34,575 bases of DNA from Pelagophyceae sp. CCMP2097 (GCA_026770575.1 MU657177.1:380543-415117), one strand, 5' to 3'; positions 1-11,078 are shown, counted from the first letter of the stretch. Notes: generated by a model not told the origin, from the sequence alone. Numbers and translations are program-made.

Positions 1-1741
1 CGCATGACCTACGGCACCGCCGTCGACACGTTCTACGCTGAGTCGTCTCTGAAGAAGCACGTCGATTCCATCATGGCCTACACGAGGCACTTCGAGCGCC
101 AGGACTCCTCTGAGGCGACGATGCGTTTCTACGACGGTAACTATGTTTGGACTACGTCGAACTACTACAGGACTCTCCAGAACGCGCGTAAAAAATACAA
201 CTCGGATGCCTTAAATCGCCCCGACAACCTGACCCTCGACGACGGCATCACAAAGGGTGGTGCCCACGCGTTCGAGATCGCGCCGGCGCAGTCCCAAACC
301 TTCCGCATCTTTCTCGACAACCTCATTCGGCGCTTCGAGGAAAACGACTTTGACTTCATCGACGACGAAGATTGCGACTGGCTCAGAATCATCGCGGCCG
401 GGTCCACCACGGGCTACTCGCAATTCCTGTGCGTCATTCGGAGCCGTTTTATGCTCGACGTTGCCACCAATGGCCTGGGACGCGGCCACGAATCGTTCGA
501 GAAGATGTCTGACTTCGACTTCCATTGGGTCCTCACCGGCGTCCAGTTTGTTTGATTCTCTTTTCTAATGTCACCGTTTTCAAAATGTCGGGGCTTTTGG
601 GGGGTCGTCTTATCAGCATTTTAGGTATACGACAACGACCACGACTGCGTCGCGTCCTGGGTCCTCGAGAACTACCGCAAGAAGCACACGAGCACTGGGC
701 AGAGCACTGGGACTGTGCACCGTGCTCCCTTTATGATCCTCGACACTGGCGTGAACGAAGGCCTGCGAAAACGCTACGACATCCTCATGAGCGGCCGTAA
801 GACGGGCCAGCCCATCGGCGACGGCGGCAACGGCTACCCCGCCATCGGCTCGCGTATGCTCCTCAAGCCCATTGCGAACTGCTCCCCCACCTCCCTCGTC
901 AAGTGGTCCGAGCAGCCTATCGGCACCAACAAGACCAACATCATCGGGCCCTTCATTTCCTGGCTGCAGAAGGAGAAACTCTTCCCGGAGACTGCATACA
1001 GCGCAAAGTGAGTACCGAGCACTTAATATATTCCCCGTCGAAAGATGTCAGAATTGGCCCCGCGCGCGTGCGCTTCCAGCGGTCGTTTGCAGGTACACCA
1101 TGGGCGGCTTCCGCTCCGGCGGCTCCTGCGACATGGACCGCCACTGCGTTCCGCCGTGGATGCGCTCGGTTTTCCAGGGCCACACTGCGCAGAAAGCGTT
1201 GCAGTTCGGCCGCGACGGGCACGGCGACGGGCAGCTCAAGGCGTACTCCCGCTCTCTTGGATGCTCGGTCATGGACTGTGTCAAGATGGCCATGTTCTTG
1301 TCCATGCCGGTTACGTCCGATCGCGCCTGGTGCAATATCGTCGTTGATCCAGCCTTCATTACGCTCGTCCGTAACAACCTGCCGACGTACATCAAGCAGT
1401 CCTCCGTCGACGCTGAGCTAATGCACGTGGACCTCGCCGCAAAAATGGTTCCGACCGCTGCTAACGCGGCGTTGAATCCGGTCCTCGCCAACTTCCGCTC
1501 CGCCCCTGACGCGTACAAGGTCAAATTCAAGCAGCCCCCCCGCCCTGCGGCGCCAGCCCTGCCGCAGCAGCTCGTGCCGCAGCCGTGCGTCGACTTCCTG
1601 CCGCCCAACACGTGCGCTTTGACCAACGTGCCGAATGAGGAGCTGTTAAAGTTCATCGAGAAGGTCATCGCGCAACGGCCAGCACCGGCGCAGACCATCC
1701 ACATCCACAAAGGCGCTAACGTCACCTTCAACGCCACTTAA
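1..1741 (+). CDS. Candidate tyrosine recombinase (Crypton/DIRS-like), 5' partial
   Basis: Three exons join in phase: 1-549, 625-1007 and 1093-1741, ending in TAA. The introns are GTTTGA...TTTTAG (75 nt) and GTGAGT...TGCAG (85 nt). The frame is open to the window edge, so the N-terminus is missing and at least 527 residues remain. No domain is certain. The first exon ends with GRGHESFEKMSDFDF, which resembles the R..E..L...D box I of tyrosine recombinases. After the second intron comes GGFRSGGSCDM, then QGH and LKAYSR, in the R / H / Y order of the catalytic C-terminal half (GxRSGG is common in DIRS and Crypton enzymes). Box I to box II spacing and a clear HxxR are not convincing. A Pro-rich tail follows. 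It may be a mobile-element gene or a host gene derived from one. Confidence 0.4.
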
Positions 1742-2445
1742 CGCCGCCGTTTTTCTGGTAATCCTGGTGTTTTTGGTCCGTTCCGAGTTGGTATTCCTGG
1801 TGTTTTTGGTCCGTTCCGACCTGGTAGTCCCAGGATTACCAAGGCTTTTCTGGGTGCAATTTGGGGGCATTCTGGTAGTCCTGGTGGGCGTCCACCCTGG
1901 GTGGGGCTGGCCCAAAGGGGAATAACCGTCAAACCCGAGTCGAAGGTAGGAATTCCTAGGCTAGATTTAGATTTCTAAAGGATTCCTAGGAATAATAGAT
2001 CTTCGAATCTACTAGGAATTCCTACATGTAGGAATCCCTAGGAATTCCTAGTAGGAAAATTCCTAGTAACCGAAAAAAAGAAGGCAGCGAAAGTGTTCGG
2101 TTTTCCCGGCCGATCCGGATCGTTGCGAAGTCGCAGCGCTGCGCCGGCGTCCGTCGGCGCGGTGCATCAGAGGCTCGCGGCGGCCCGACCCCCGCTTCTG
2201 CGGGCCACACGGGGCCGCCGCGCGGGAATAGCAGTACTTAGAGAATAGCAAAACTTAGAGAATAGCAGTAGGAATCCTACTACGAGAATAGCACTCTCGA
2301 GGTACTTAGGAATTCCTAGAAAGAGCTTAAGGTCACAAAAATCGGGGTTGGCTCGAGGGGATAGCGTTGTTTCTGCGCGGCGCCTTTTGATTGGCGGCCT
2401 CGGAGGGACGGTCGCTTCCGAGCCGCGCGGGGGGGGGGGGTGCGT
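1742..2445. repeat. Repeat-rich convergent intergenic region
   Basis: No gene is supported here. A 25-bp direct repeat, TCCTGGTGTTTTTGGTCCG plus TTCCGA, occurs at 1762-1786 and 1795-1819. The 12-bp palindrome TAGGAATTCCTA occurs at 1947, 2013, 2039 and 2307, with degenerate copies between (for example near 2052 and 2268). A short tandem of GAGAATAGCA-like units lies around 2222-2292, and a run of about 13 G at 2429-2440 precedes the stop of the next gene. The region separates the 3' ends of two convergent genes. It is more AT-rich than its surroundings at 1930-2060. Confidence 0.75.
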
Positions 2446-5400
2446 CTAGAGCGACTTGATGGTCCAGCCGCACGCGCAAATCACGACGAGGACCGTGTAC
2501 GCGGCCCACAGCGCCGTGGGCACGCTGCCGCAGGGTTCGTTCCAGAAGCCGTCCGCCAGCGTGACGTACATGGCCACGACTAGAAGTGAAGCGGCGAGGC
2601 AGAGGGCGCGCGGCTGGGCCCAGAGGATGTTGCGCACGGCGTTGGTCACCTCCAAAGACCGCACCGTCAAGATGACGAAGAAGAACGCGACGACGACCAT
2701 GTTCGTGTACTGCATGTCCTCGTGCGGGATGATGTACAGCACGGCTTCTGCTTGCTTGTTCATAAAGACGTGAAACTGAAGGAGATAAAACTCCAAGGAG
2801 TGCATCCCAATGTACTCCATGGGCTTTGCGATCCGCCTCGACAACGCCGGGTGCGCGTTTCGGACGAGCAAGTAGAGCGGGATCCATAACGTGCCGACCC
2901 ACTGGCCGACCTTGCGGTACGGGTGGTACGAACTATCCTTGTAACAGCAATACTCCGGCTCCATCACAACATACACCGCCGCCGCCATCATCAGCCCCGC
3001 GACGGCGAAGAGGAAGCCCTTTGCGTAGCCCGGCAGCTCCGCCGGCCAGGCGTCCCTGAACCACGAGTAGAACGCGCCCGCGACCAAACCCGGCGTCGAA
3101 GCCAAGTAGTCCATCTTGGTGCGGATCCAAAAGTACTGCTCCACATCCTTACTGATTCGCTCCATCCACCACTTGAAGACGTAGTAATACGCGCCCTTGT
3201 AGTCGTCCGAATCGCGCGTCTGCCCGGCCCATAAAGCGCAGGAGAGGCCGATCATGAAGCACACGCCCACCGATTTCTCCGCGTAGCACGCCTCGCGGTG
3301 CTCGCGCTTGTTCGGCTTCTCCCACCCGAAGACGTAGACTCCCAGGACTCTAGCGGCGCCGCAGGAAAGATAGATCAGAATGAAGTGGACAGTGACCAGC
3401 GCGACAAAGTAGTACTCGATCCACGGCGTCCCCGTCGCCAGCGAGAGGAAGAGGCACAAAAAGTTCATGCGCCACAGCTGCTGCGCGAAGCGCTTGACGG
3501 AGTAGTCGGCCGTGCTCCAGAAGAAGACGCCGTTGCCGAACCCCGTCAACCAAATGTAGGCAGAGACGCACCACCGGATCGGGACGTACACGTCCTGGGC
3601 GTACGAGTAGTGGTACGAGAGAAAGGCGACTTGCATCCAGCCCTTCCACTCGTTGGCCTGCGCCCTCGACAAGAAGACGTCCTCGCCGTCGGCCAGGATT
3701 TCAACGTTCATCAGCGAGACGATGACCAGGCAGGCCATCAGGAAGATGAAGAGGTCCGGATTCTCCGCCTGCGTCACCGTGCCCGCCGGCAGCACGCCGG
3801 AAGGCATCCGATGTTCCCCCGCGGCGGCGCAGAAGAGGATCACCGCGAGTTCAAGGCCCACGACGCAATTCCAAAAGGCCTTTGCCCCGCGCGCCTGGGG
3901 CGGTTCGGTCTTCTTCGACGGCCGCGGCTGGTTCGACTGCGCCACGCCTTGCTTTGACTCTTCGCCGTCGTCGTCCGACTCTGAGTCGCCGCCGTCGTAG
4001 AACGAAAAGGCCACCGAAGACTGCTTGCGCGAGTTCAGGTGCGGCTCCGCGTACGAGGAAGTGCGGATCGAGTGCGTCTGCGACCGCGAGATGGATAGAG
4101 TCTTGTTCACCAGAGAGACGTTGGTCCGCGGGACGTAAGATGACCCTTCGCCCCTCGACGCGCGCCCCGATTCCTTCAAAGACGCCTTCTTCTGCGAGCC
4201 CTTGCCAGAGGGCCGCCCTCGGTACGCGGGAGTGGCCTCGCCCGTCTCGTCGCCCTCTGCGACTGACGGCATCGGGGGCGTCCCGCCGCGCGCCTCGTCG
4301 CCGCGGACGTCTTCCACGTCCTCCATCTGCCTGAGCACCTGCAGCGCCGAGTTGGAGAGCTCGTCCTCTAAAGCGGCGCCGGCGTGCGGGCCGCGCTTAT
4401 ATCCTTCCTTTTTATTTTGTGAAACGTTTGCCGCAAACGTCCTCCGAGCGGGCGAGCAAGCATGCACCGCGAAGACGCACGCCGAGATCAGGAAAGCCAA
4501 AGCCAGGCCGACTCCCAAAGTGAGCATGAGCTTTTGGCCGGAAGTGGGGCATTTCGAACCGATGCCCCAATCGAACTGATGGTAAGAAATGTGGTCCGAA
4601 GCCGAACAAGCCGAATCCACCACGCGGACGTTGTCGCTGCCGCCGTAGCCGCCGCCCGACGACCCGGACGGCGGCCGCGGCGTCGGAGCCTTTGTGGGCC
4701 ACGGCGCGGGAGGCATCGTAGGCTTGTGCGTCGGCTTGCCCGCGGGCGCGCCAGTCGTCGGCTCGCCCGTCGGAGACGGCGTCGTCGGGACGGCCGTCGA
4801 AGGCGACGCCGTCGGCTTGCTGAGCGGCGCCCCCGTCGTCGGCGTGGCCGTGGGCCGCGCCGTCGTGGGCGTGGACGTGGGCCGGTCGACGCAGACCGAG
4901 TTCAAGCACTCGCCCTCCGAGCAGTCGCGCGTGCGCAGGCAGTCGCGGCCGATGGCGCACTTGTCGCACGTCGAGCCGCCGCAGTCGACGTCCGTCTCCT
5001 CGACGTCTAGGAAGCCGTTGGTACAAGTCTCTGCGGTAGGCTCGGGCGTCGTCGGCCGCGGCGTCGGCCTTGCTGTGGGCTTCAAAGTGGGCTGCGGCGT
5101 CGGCGCAATCGAGGGCTTGACCGTCGGCTTCGGCGTCGGCTGCGGCGTCGGCTTCACAGTCGTCGGCCGCTGCGTTGGGGCTGCGAGGCAGATAGATTCG
5201 CGCCCGTTCTCGCGCGCGATTTTATTCAAGACCATCTGGATCCAGACAAACTGCAGTTTCGTGCGCGGGTGCGAGCCGTCAAAGGAGCGGCCCTCGGGGT
5301 CCTCCGGGTCGCCGTTGCCGTGGTTGACCGTGTTTGAGAGCGGGTTGACGTTTAAGACTTCCACGCTATTCTCCGCCATCACTCTCTCCGCCAGCGTGTT

Positions 5401-7742
5401 CATGGCCAGCGCCGCGATGGCCCCCTGGGTCCGCGCGGTCGGGTCCAGCGTGTCGACGCCGCAGCACGACGTCTGGCGCCACAAGGAGACTTTGTTGTTA
5501 AAGAAGCGTAAAATGTTGTCGTTCAGGCTTTCCAAATTCGACTGGTACGCGTCCAAGCACCCGGGGTCCTCGTAGAACGGCGAGGGGTCGTCGCGCGCGC
5601 CGCAGTCGCCCTTGAGCTCCCACCAGCCGGAGTTTATAAGGACGATGTCAAAGTCCTTGACGTCGTCCGCGATCGACGCCAATTCGTCGTACCACGCGCC
5701 CTGAATAAAGTAAAACCGCGTCGTGACGCCGTTGCCGTGGGCGGTGTCGAAGCGCTGCCGGTGCGACTCGGACGAGGAGCGGAAGCCCTGGGACCACACC
5801 GTTCCGGTGTCGTACATGTTGGAATTCACGTAAGTGCCCGAATTCGCATCGTCGTCACCGCAGCCCCACGTGCCGCACCCCGAATCGGGAATGTCTTGGT
5901 CGAAGTTGTCCCCGCCGAACTCCGGAGCGAGCTTGCCCGTCTTGAGGAAATAATTGAGCGTAAAAGTGAAATACCGATGTATAGAGTCCCCAAGGATGAC
6001 AAGAGACTGGTCCTTCAGGATGCACAGCGCCTCGGCCTGCGAGATTTGCTCCAAAGGCACCATGCCGCCCCACAAGCCCTGCTGCGCCGCGCCGACGTCG
6101 GACTGGGCCAGCGACGCGGAGAGCTCCCAATTCACGTCCAGAAGCTGGCGCCCCGCCGCCAACGGCGCGTCCATGTGCAGCAGCTTGCCGTAAAACCGCT
6201 TCGTCGCCGCGACGATTGCCTCGGCGCCGAACTCGTCGCCGCTGATGGAAATGCGCCTCGGTTCCGGTGGGAAGACGCTCCGAGAGCAATTCGCAAACGA
6301 CAAACGCCACTCGCTGAGCGATAAGAGGCCGTCGTCGGCGTGCTTCGCGGCGCTCGAATAATGCTCGCCCGGCTCGAGCCACGACACGGCGAGGGCCACG
6401 GGCCGGCCTTGCTCGAAGAAATTCGGGTGCAGTACAAACATGCCCCGTTCCGCGCAAAAGCGGTCGAAATGCGCCGTCCACCTAGTTGCAGCCGTAGGCG
6501 GGATGCGTATCTTCAAAAGTGGCGCACATGGATGAAGGCCCCGCCTGGCCCTTCGGGTTGAGCGCGTCCTGAAGCATGCCCTTTTCGCCGCGCTGCCCCG
6601 CGATCGCGGCGCGGTACCAGCGCGACACGAGCGACTCGCGGGCCTGCGTGCCCTCGCCCAAAGGCAGGCCGTCGGCGCCGACGGCCCACTTTTTTGAAGA
6701 GTCCAAGTTGCCCGATTTTTCCAGTGCGAGCATCCATTCGCGAAAGGCGTGCCACACGCGCGGCTCCGGCGAGAACCCCCAGCTCCCAACGTGCGCAAAG
6801 AGGAAGACTTCGTTCTCCTCGACGCCGGCCGGCGTCAGCGGCGCCAGAGCGTTGCGCGCGACGCGTTTCGTCCCGAGCTCCGAGGCGTACGCGTCCAACC
6901 GCGAAGCTTGCCGCTGCAGCGACACGCCCGCGACGCCCGGCGCCGAGCTGTAGGTGCGCACGGCCGCGCGCAGGTACGCGTACCACGCCGCGGACCTGGG
7001 TACGACGCTCCAGAAATGTTCCCGGGACGGTTCCCGGAAGGCGACCGGTTCGGCCGTTACGCCCTCGCATTTCAGGCGACGCACAGTTCGACGTCGTCCT
7101 CGAGGATGACGGCGCGCGCGTTTTCCTCGCCGAAGATTGAGGGGTCGTAGCAGGAGAGCCACATGGCCCGGACGCCAGAGTTGGCCTTGGCCGCGTGCAC
7201 ACTCGCCCGGCCGTGCTTCCAGCCTGCGGCGGCGGCCGTCTTGGAGCGCGGTAAGGGCATCTCTGGGAGCGCTGAAAGGGCAGCAAGCAAACCGTACCTT
7301 GGACCCAGGCCTCTGCGAGCGCAATAACAGCCTCGCGCTCGGAAACCGCCTTGGACGGCCGCCGGAAGAGGCCCCAGCCGCCGTCGCCTGCGGAAGAGCG
7401 CCAATCGACGGCCGGCCACTCAAACGACGCGGCCGCGCCAGGCAACAAAAAAAGCCCCCACAGAAAACGGGGCGCGCACCGCCCTCGGGCAGCGCGTCGA
7501 CGTGGATCGCGACGTGAACGCGCGCGTCCGCCGGGTACCTGCGCCCATCGGTCCCCGCCGCGACCGGGCGAGTGGCGCCAAAACTGCGGCCTCTTCGCGG
7601 GAGCGCACCAGGCGGCGTCGAGCGAGTCGAGCAGCCTGCGCAGCGACGATTCGCGGCGCTGCGCCAGCACTTTGACGTTCAGCGACTCGAGCGCCGCCGC
7701 GCATGACCAGAGCAGCGCCACCAGCACGACCGTGCGCCCCAT
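2446..7742 (-). CDS. Glycosyltransferase-SGNH-Cas1p O-acyltransferase fusion
   Basis: Six exons join in phase (7609-7742, 7480-7583, 7298-7387, 7085-7223, 6528-6995, 2446-6481) to give 1656 residues. A signal peptide (MGRTVVLVALLWSCAAALE) starts a GT-A domain: QRRESSLRRLLDSL, HVAIHVD, the DxD-type motif ILEDDVEL, GVSLQR, and FCAERGMFVLHPN near residue 320. Next is an SGNH domain as in CASD1, with GDSIHRYF near residue 478, NSGWWEL, and DGSHP as the catalytic Asp/His block. A Pro/Thr-rich linker with a Cys-rich module (DCGGSTCDKC) and one membrane span near 960 follow. From about 1190 comes the multi-span Cas1p acyltransferase domain (WLTGFGNGVFFW, SLEFYLLQFH). The expected role is Golgi/ER glycan synthesis and O-acetylation. 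The weakest junctions are the 46-nt intron 6482-6527, which makes the fusion, and the 25-nt gap 7584-7608. If 6482-6527 is exonic, TAG at 6482 would end a separate glycosyltransferase. Confidence 0.7.
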
Positions 7743-7993
7743 CGCGCCGCGAGCCTGCAAAGACTTCCGCAGGCTCCGAGGCTCTCTTTGAAATTTGTAA
7801 ACTGGTCGATTCTGTCGGGAAAATATCGCGACGCTGCAGCGCTGAGAACCGCACGTATCCTCGAAAGTTTAAGTCTAGAACTTATGGTCAGAGTGATGCT
7901 TTCTGTCATCTCAGTTGCGTCTCGATCCATTGGAATATTCCCAGAGGGTCGTCATGTGACGATGCGGCCTGTTCCAGGAAGGTCGCGGCGCGC
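7743..7993. promoter_or_regulatory. Divergent promoter region between two glycosyltransferase genes
   Basis: This 251-bp spacer separates two predicted start codons pointing away from each other. I see no clear TATA box or named operator. The assignment rests only on gene orientation. Confidence 0.4.
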
Positions 7994-9274
7994 ATGTGTC
8001 GCCGCGCGCTTGTACGGTTGCTGGCCTCGGCGGTGTCGCCGCGGGCGTGGGCGTTTGCGTACGAGGGTTGGATGGGGCCGAGCATGCTTCCGCAGACTGG
8101 GGACTTCGGTTGCAACTGCACAGGTGACCCCTTCCAAACGGTACGTGGCCGCCGGTGCCAAGGGGTGCGGAGGTATATACACTATACACGGGCGAGCGGG
8201 CGGGCCGGCGGAGCGTGGGTCCGTGCATCGTGAAACGTCGACGCGGCGGCGTAGGCGATGCGTGATGCGGCGCCCTCCGTTGCGCCTCGAAGAGTGGCCC
8301 TAGGCATGCGCGCCTCGGACCGCAGCTTTGGCCTTTGAATACGCGGTCGTCTTCGCCGACGCTATGCATACCTTCCTGCCGAGCCTTTGTGAAAAGCCGC
8401 TCCTCGTGCGGCCCTGCTGCGGCTTGAACACGAAGCTCGGCCTCTCCAAGGTGACGGCCAACTTTAAGCAAGAGCAGACTTTACCGCTTTTCCTGTCCAT
8501 GTTTCCTCAAGCAGACTGGTTCCTTCTCCTCGACTCGGACTCGTGGTGGAATCCGTTGCGTCTTCGGGCGCTGCTCGGCGCCGCGGCCGCGCTGCAAATG
8601 GAGCATTCCCGGCCGTTGGTCTACGTCGGTGGGGCGAGGCTGCCGGCTTTCCATGTTGTCGACGGACCATACTCGCTGATGAGCAGAGGCATGCTGGGTG
8701 CGCTGATTAACGACACCAACGCGAGCACGGCGGATTTGATGGAGTGCGTCGCAGGCGCGCTCGTTGGCAAAGGCAAGCACGCTTCATCGCGAGCGCTGGG
8801 GGGCAAGGACGCCAAGCACGCTTTACTGCCCAAGGGCGCTCTATCGCGAGCGCCGGGGGGCAAGGACGCCAAGGTCGCTTTCTTGCGAGCGATGGCGGGC
8901 AAGGACACTCTATCGCAACGCGCGCGCCACCAAAAGCCCGCCGAGCCTGTAAACACGGACGTGCCCAAGTCGTCCGTGCCCAAGACGGTTTCGGACCTCG
9001 AGGCGGCTTCGTGCGCCTTCTCGCGGGCGGAGCACCGCTACGTCAAGGCCGGCGCGCCCTACAACGACGACCACCTCCTCACCCATGCGCCCAGAACAGA
9101 GCCGCCGCAAAGGACGGCAAGACTTTGAAGCATTTCCTTCACAAGGTTGGCGCGTACTACAGAGACCGGCTCCCAAACGCCGACGCCGAAACGCGCGACG
9201 GATGGGCGCTCCAACAGACGTTGCAGGGCCTTGGTGTCGAGAAAAGGCCAGCGCCGGACACAAAAATGCATTAA
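7994..9274 (+). CDS. Golgi-type glycosyltransferase, GT31/Fringe-like
   Basis: Three exons join in phase: 7994-8123, 8326-9041 and 9095-9274, encoding 341 residues. The start ATG gives a hydrophobic N-terminus (ALVRLLASAVSPRAWA) that could be a signal peptide or anchor. The core reads ADWFLLLDSDSWWNP near residue 110, a DxD metal/nucleotide-sugar motif after a beta strand, followed by VYVGGARLP and GPYSLMSRGMLGALI. That order matches the GT31 (Fringe, C1GalT) pattern of DDD, GG and a G-G-A-hydrophobic helix. A later NDD segment lies in the 53-nt stretch 9042-9094, spliced out in this model. Residues 185-235 hold an internal repeat of GGKDAK units. The first intron (202 nt) is supported only by phase; without it, the protein would start at the internal Met near 8352. 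Acceptor and donor sugars cannot be told from sequence. Confidence 0.6.
8786..8925 (+). repeat. Imperfect tandem repeat inside the GT31-like gene
   Basis: Units of the type ATCGCGAGCGCNGGGGGGCAA followed by GGACGCCAAG recur two to three times, giving GGKDAK/AGKD with CTCTATCGC or CTTTNNTGC spacers. The repeat is in frame and adds a basic, low-complexity loop to the glycosyltransferase. Confidence 0.7.
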
Positions 9275-9713
9275 GGTGCATGCTTACAATCCCCCTTCAG
9301 GCTCGTCAGATATCGCCGGCGGGCCCCTGGATGCGACCGGGCCGGCCCGGGCCGCTCAAAGGTGGCCGACGGTCTCAGAAACGCGTCTTCCGAGGGCAAT
9401 GCCTCGAGCCGAATCGAGGCTGCGAGGTCCGATGAGGGCGGCCCGGGCCTCGCGCCGGAGACTCGGTGGCCCCTCTCGACGCACGGCGTGGCCGAAGAGG
9501 ATGTGCGGCGACGACGCGCGGCCAACGACGTCTTTCCTATTTGTGGGTTCCCAAAGCGGCACCAGTATTTTGCGATAGATCTAATTCCTAGAGACTAGTA
9601 GATCTAGATCTATTTACTTTAAACGATCAAACAGTCGGCGCGGAGGGCAGGCGAAGCGCAGGGAGCAGAGAAACGGGAGAGCGCGAAGAGAAGCGGCGGG
9701 CGGTGTCAGTCAT
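9275..9713. other. Convergent intergenic spacer with AT-rich patch
   Basis: No gene is supported. Most of the stretch is GC-rich, but 9570-9630 is AT-rich and holds CTAATTCCTAGAGACTAG and AGATCTAGATCT. These resemble half-sites of the TAGGAATTCCTA palindrome found in other gene-end spacers of this window. Confidence 0.5.
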
Positions 9714-9941
9714 CTAGCAGTGCCGGCCGTTAGGCCGCTGGACGTAAGGTCCCTGTCGGAAGACGTAGGCCTGCTGGCGCGCGGCGTACTGGCGCCGAGC
9801 CTGTGCAGCAAAGAAGCAGCTCGACGGCGCGTGGCGCGGCTCGCCGACGGCGTCGAGTTGCGTGAGCAGCGCGCGGGCGCGGCCGCGCATGGAGCCGATC
9901 CCCCACTCCCTGTAGAAGCGGTTGGAGAGTGCGATAGGCAT
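9714..9941 (-). CDS. Unrecognised short protein or 3' exon
   Basis: From the Met at 9941 this frame encodes 75 residues ending in TAG. The sequence is varied and basic, with MPIALSNRFYREWGIG at the start and a Gln/Arg/Tyr-rich end (AARQQAYVFRQGPYVQRP). No family is recognised. It may be the last exon of the coding piece upstream at 10287-10766: a GTGCGC donor near 10361 and an AAAG acceptor near 9976 would keep phase, but the implied intron would be longer than others here. Confidence 0.3.
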   Translation of the reverse strand: MPIALSNRFYREWGIGSMRGRARALLTQLDAVGEPRHAPSSCFFAAQARRQYAARQQAYVFRQGPYVQRPNGRHC

Positions 9942-10286
9942 AAACGCTCCCCACCATCGTGCACGACTCTTTAGAGGCCGCAAGAGGGCCGTCACCGCCC
10001 GGCCGCCATCGCCCCATGGTGGCAATGCTTTGGACGAGTAGTGACCGCCGCACCAGCCGAGCAACGCCGTGCAGACGAGGCCGCAGGGTGCTCCGCGCTT
10101 CGATGCTCACGCCGCACCGTCGCATCGGTCCCGCCTCGGTCGCCCGGCCGGGCGGCGTTTCCGCGAGACAAGGCAGGTGATGTACATTAAGAGGCCGCAG
10201 GATCCTCGCGGCCACAGTCAAGGCGCCCGTCCTAGTTCGAGAGGAAGGCTGCGCCGGCGCTTTGCGCGGGTCGGGCTGCGCCGAGG

Positions 10287-10766
10287 TTAAGAGTCCGGGT
10301 AGACAGTCGCCGGCGCGGAACCCGCGCGCTGGCCCAGCGCTGCGCTGGCCACGCGCACGACCGTCCACGTGGCGCTGGAGTACGTGGGCCCGCGCGCGGT
10401 GCGCGTCGCAGAGCCGCTGTCGCCGCCCACGGCGCCGTAGCCGCCGTAGACTCCGTAGCTACCCGGCGACGAGCGCGGCGAGGAGCGGTCCGAGGCGGCG
10501 CTCGTCGTCGGCGAGACGACGGGTGCCTGGCCGGGCAGCAGGCGCGTCTTCTCGCCTGGGTGGGCGAGGAGCGCGTCCGTCGGGGAGACGCAGCGCTGCT
10601 CCCTCCGATTCGCGGCGGCAATGGTGCGGTTGATTTCGTTTCGCTGCAGGACGTTGCGCCGGTGCGCCGTCCGCAGGCGCAGCTCGGCGGAGGCGCCGTT
10701 TGCATGCGCGGCGTCGCTCGCTTCCGCGAGGGCACGGGAGAGCGAACGCGGAGATAGCTCCGGCAT
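10287..10766 (-). CDS. Unrecognised protein with Ser/Gly-rich C-terminus
   Basis: The frame from Met at 10766 encodes 159 residues. The first half is helical and charged (LSRALAEASDAAHANG, NVLQRNEINRTIAAANRR). The second half is Ser/Gly/Tyr-rich (SPGSYGVYGGYGAVGGDSG) and looks disordered. The frame stays open upstream of the Met, so an extra 5' exon is possible. No known domain is visible. It lies about 310 bp downstream of the exonuclease gene on the same strand. Confidence 0.4.
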   Translation of the reverse strand: MPELSPRSLSRALAEASDAAHANGASAELRLRTAHRRNVLQRNEINRTIAAANRREQRCVSPTDALLAHPGEKTRLLPGQAPVVSPTTSAASDRSSPRSSPGSYGVYGGYGAVGGDSGSATRTARGPTYSSATWTVVRVASAALGQRAGSAPATVYPDS

Positions 10767-11078
10767 CTGCGGCGCGCACGCCTCGCGCAGGCGAGTCCGC
10801 GCCGCGGCCCGCGGACCTGCGACCGCGCGCCACGGCCGTGACTGCCCCCGAAGCCAGGGGGCCGCCAGTCGGGCGGAACGGTCGTTCGCACGGAGAAGGA
10901 ATTTTCGCTGAGAATTTCCGGACTGGCGCTGAGAGAGAGATAAATCGGCGTCCGACGCGCACGGCCTCGTGCGCGAACGAGCACGGCCGCAGCACCCCTC
11001 GCCGTATTGCCACTTTTAAAAAAATTATGCGCCGATCGATGCCTGGCGCCGCTTCTTCGGCGGCGCCGCACGGCGTCA
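10767..11078. other. Spacer between two minus-strand genes
   Basis: No gene is firmly supported. A frame continuous with the downstream coding piece runs through it on the minus strand without a good start, so part may be 5' exon. An AT-rich tract with a run of A lies at 11014-11029. Confidence 0.35.

Noticed and set aside
1738..1932. Minus-strand Gly-Pro-rich frame resembling a collagen-like repeat
   Set aside because: It only reflects the 25-bp direct repeat in the spacer, has no extension, and lies just past a stop codon.
1755..2330. Possible CRISPR array or terminal inverted repeats of one element
   Set aside because: Repeat units differ in length and spacing, there are no uniform spacers, and the palindromes are 12 bp and scattered rather than paired ends.
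8060..8105. GPSMLP with a following GD, resembling the Ser motif of mitochondrial signal peptidases (S26)
   Set aside because: No Lys block (KR...GD) or later S26 motif is found downstream in any frame, and the exon splices in phase onto a glycosyltransferase core.
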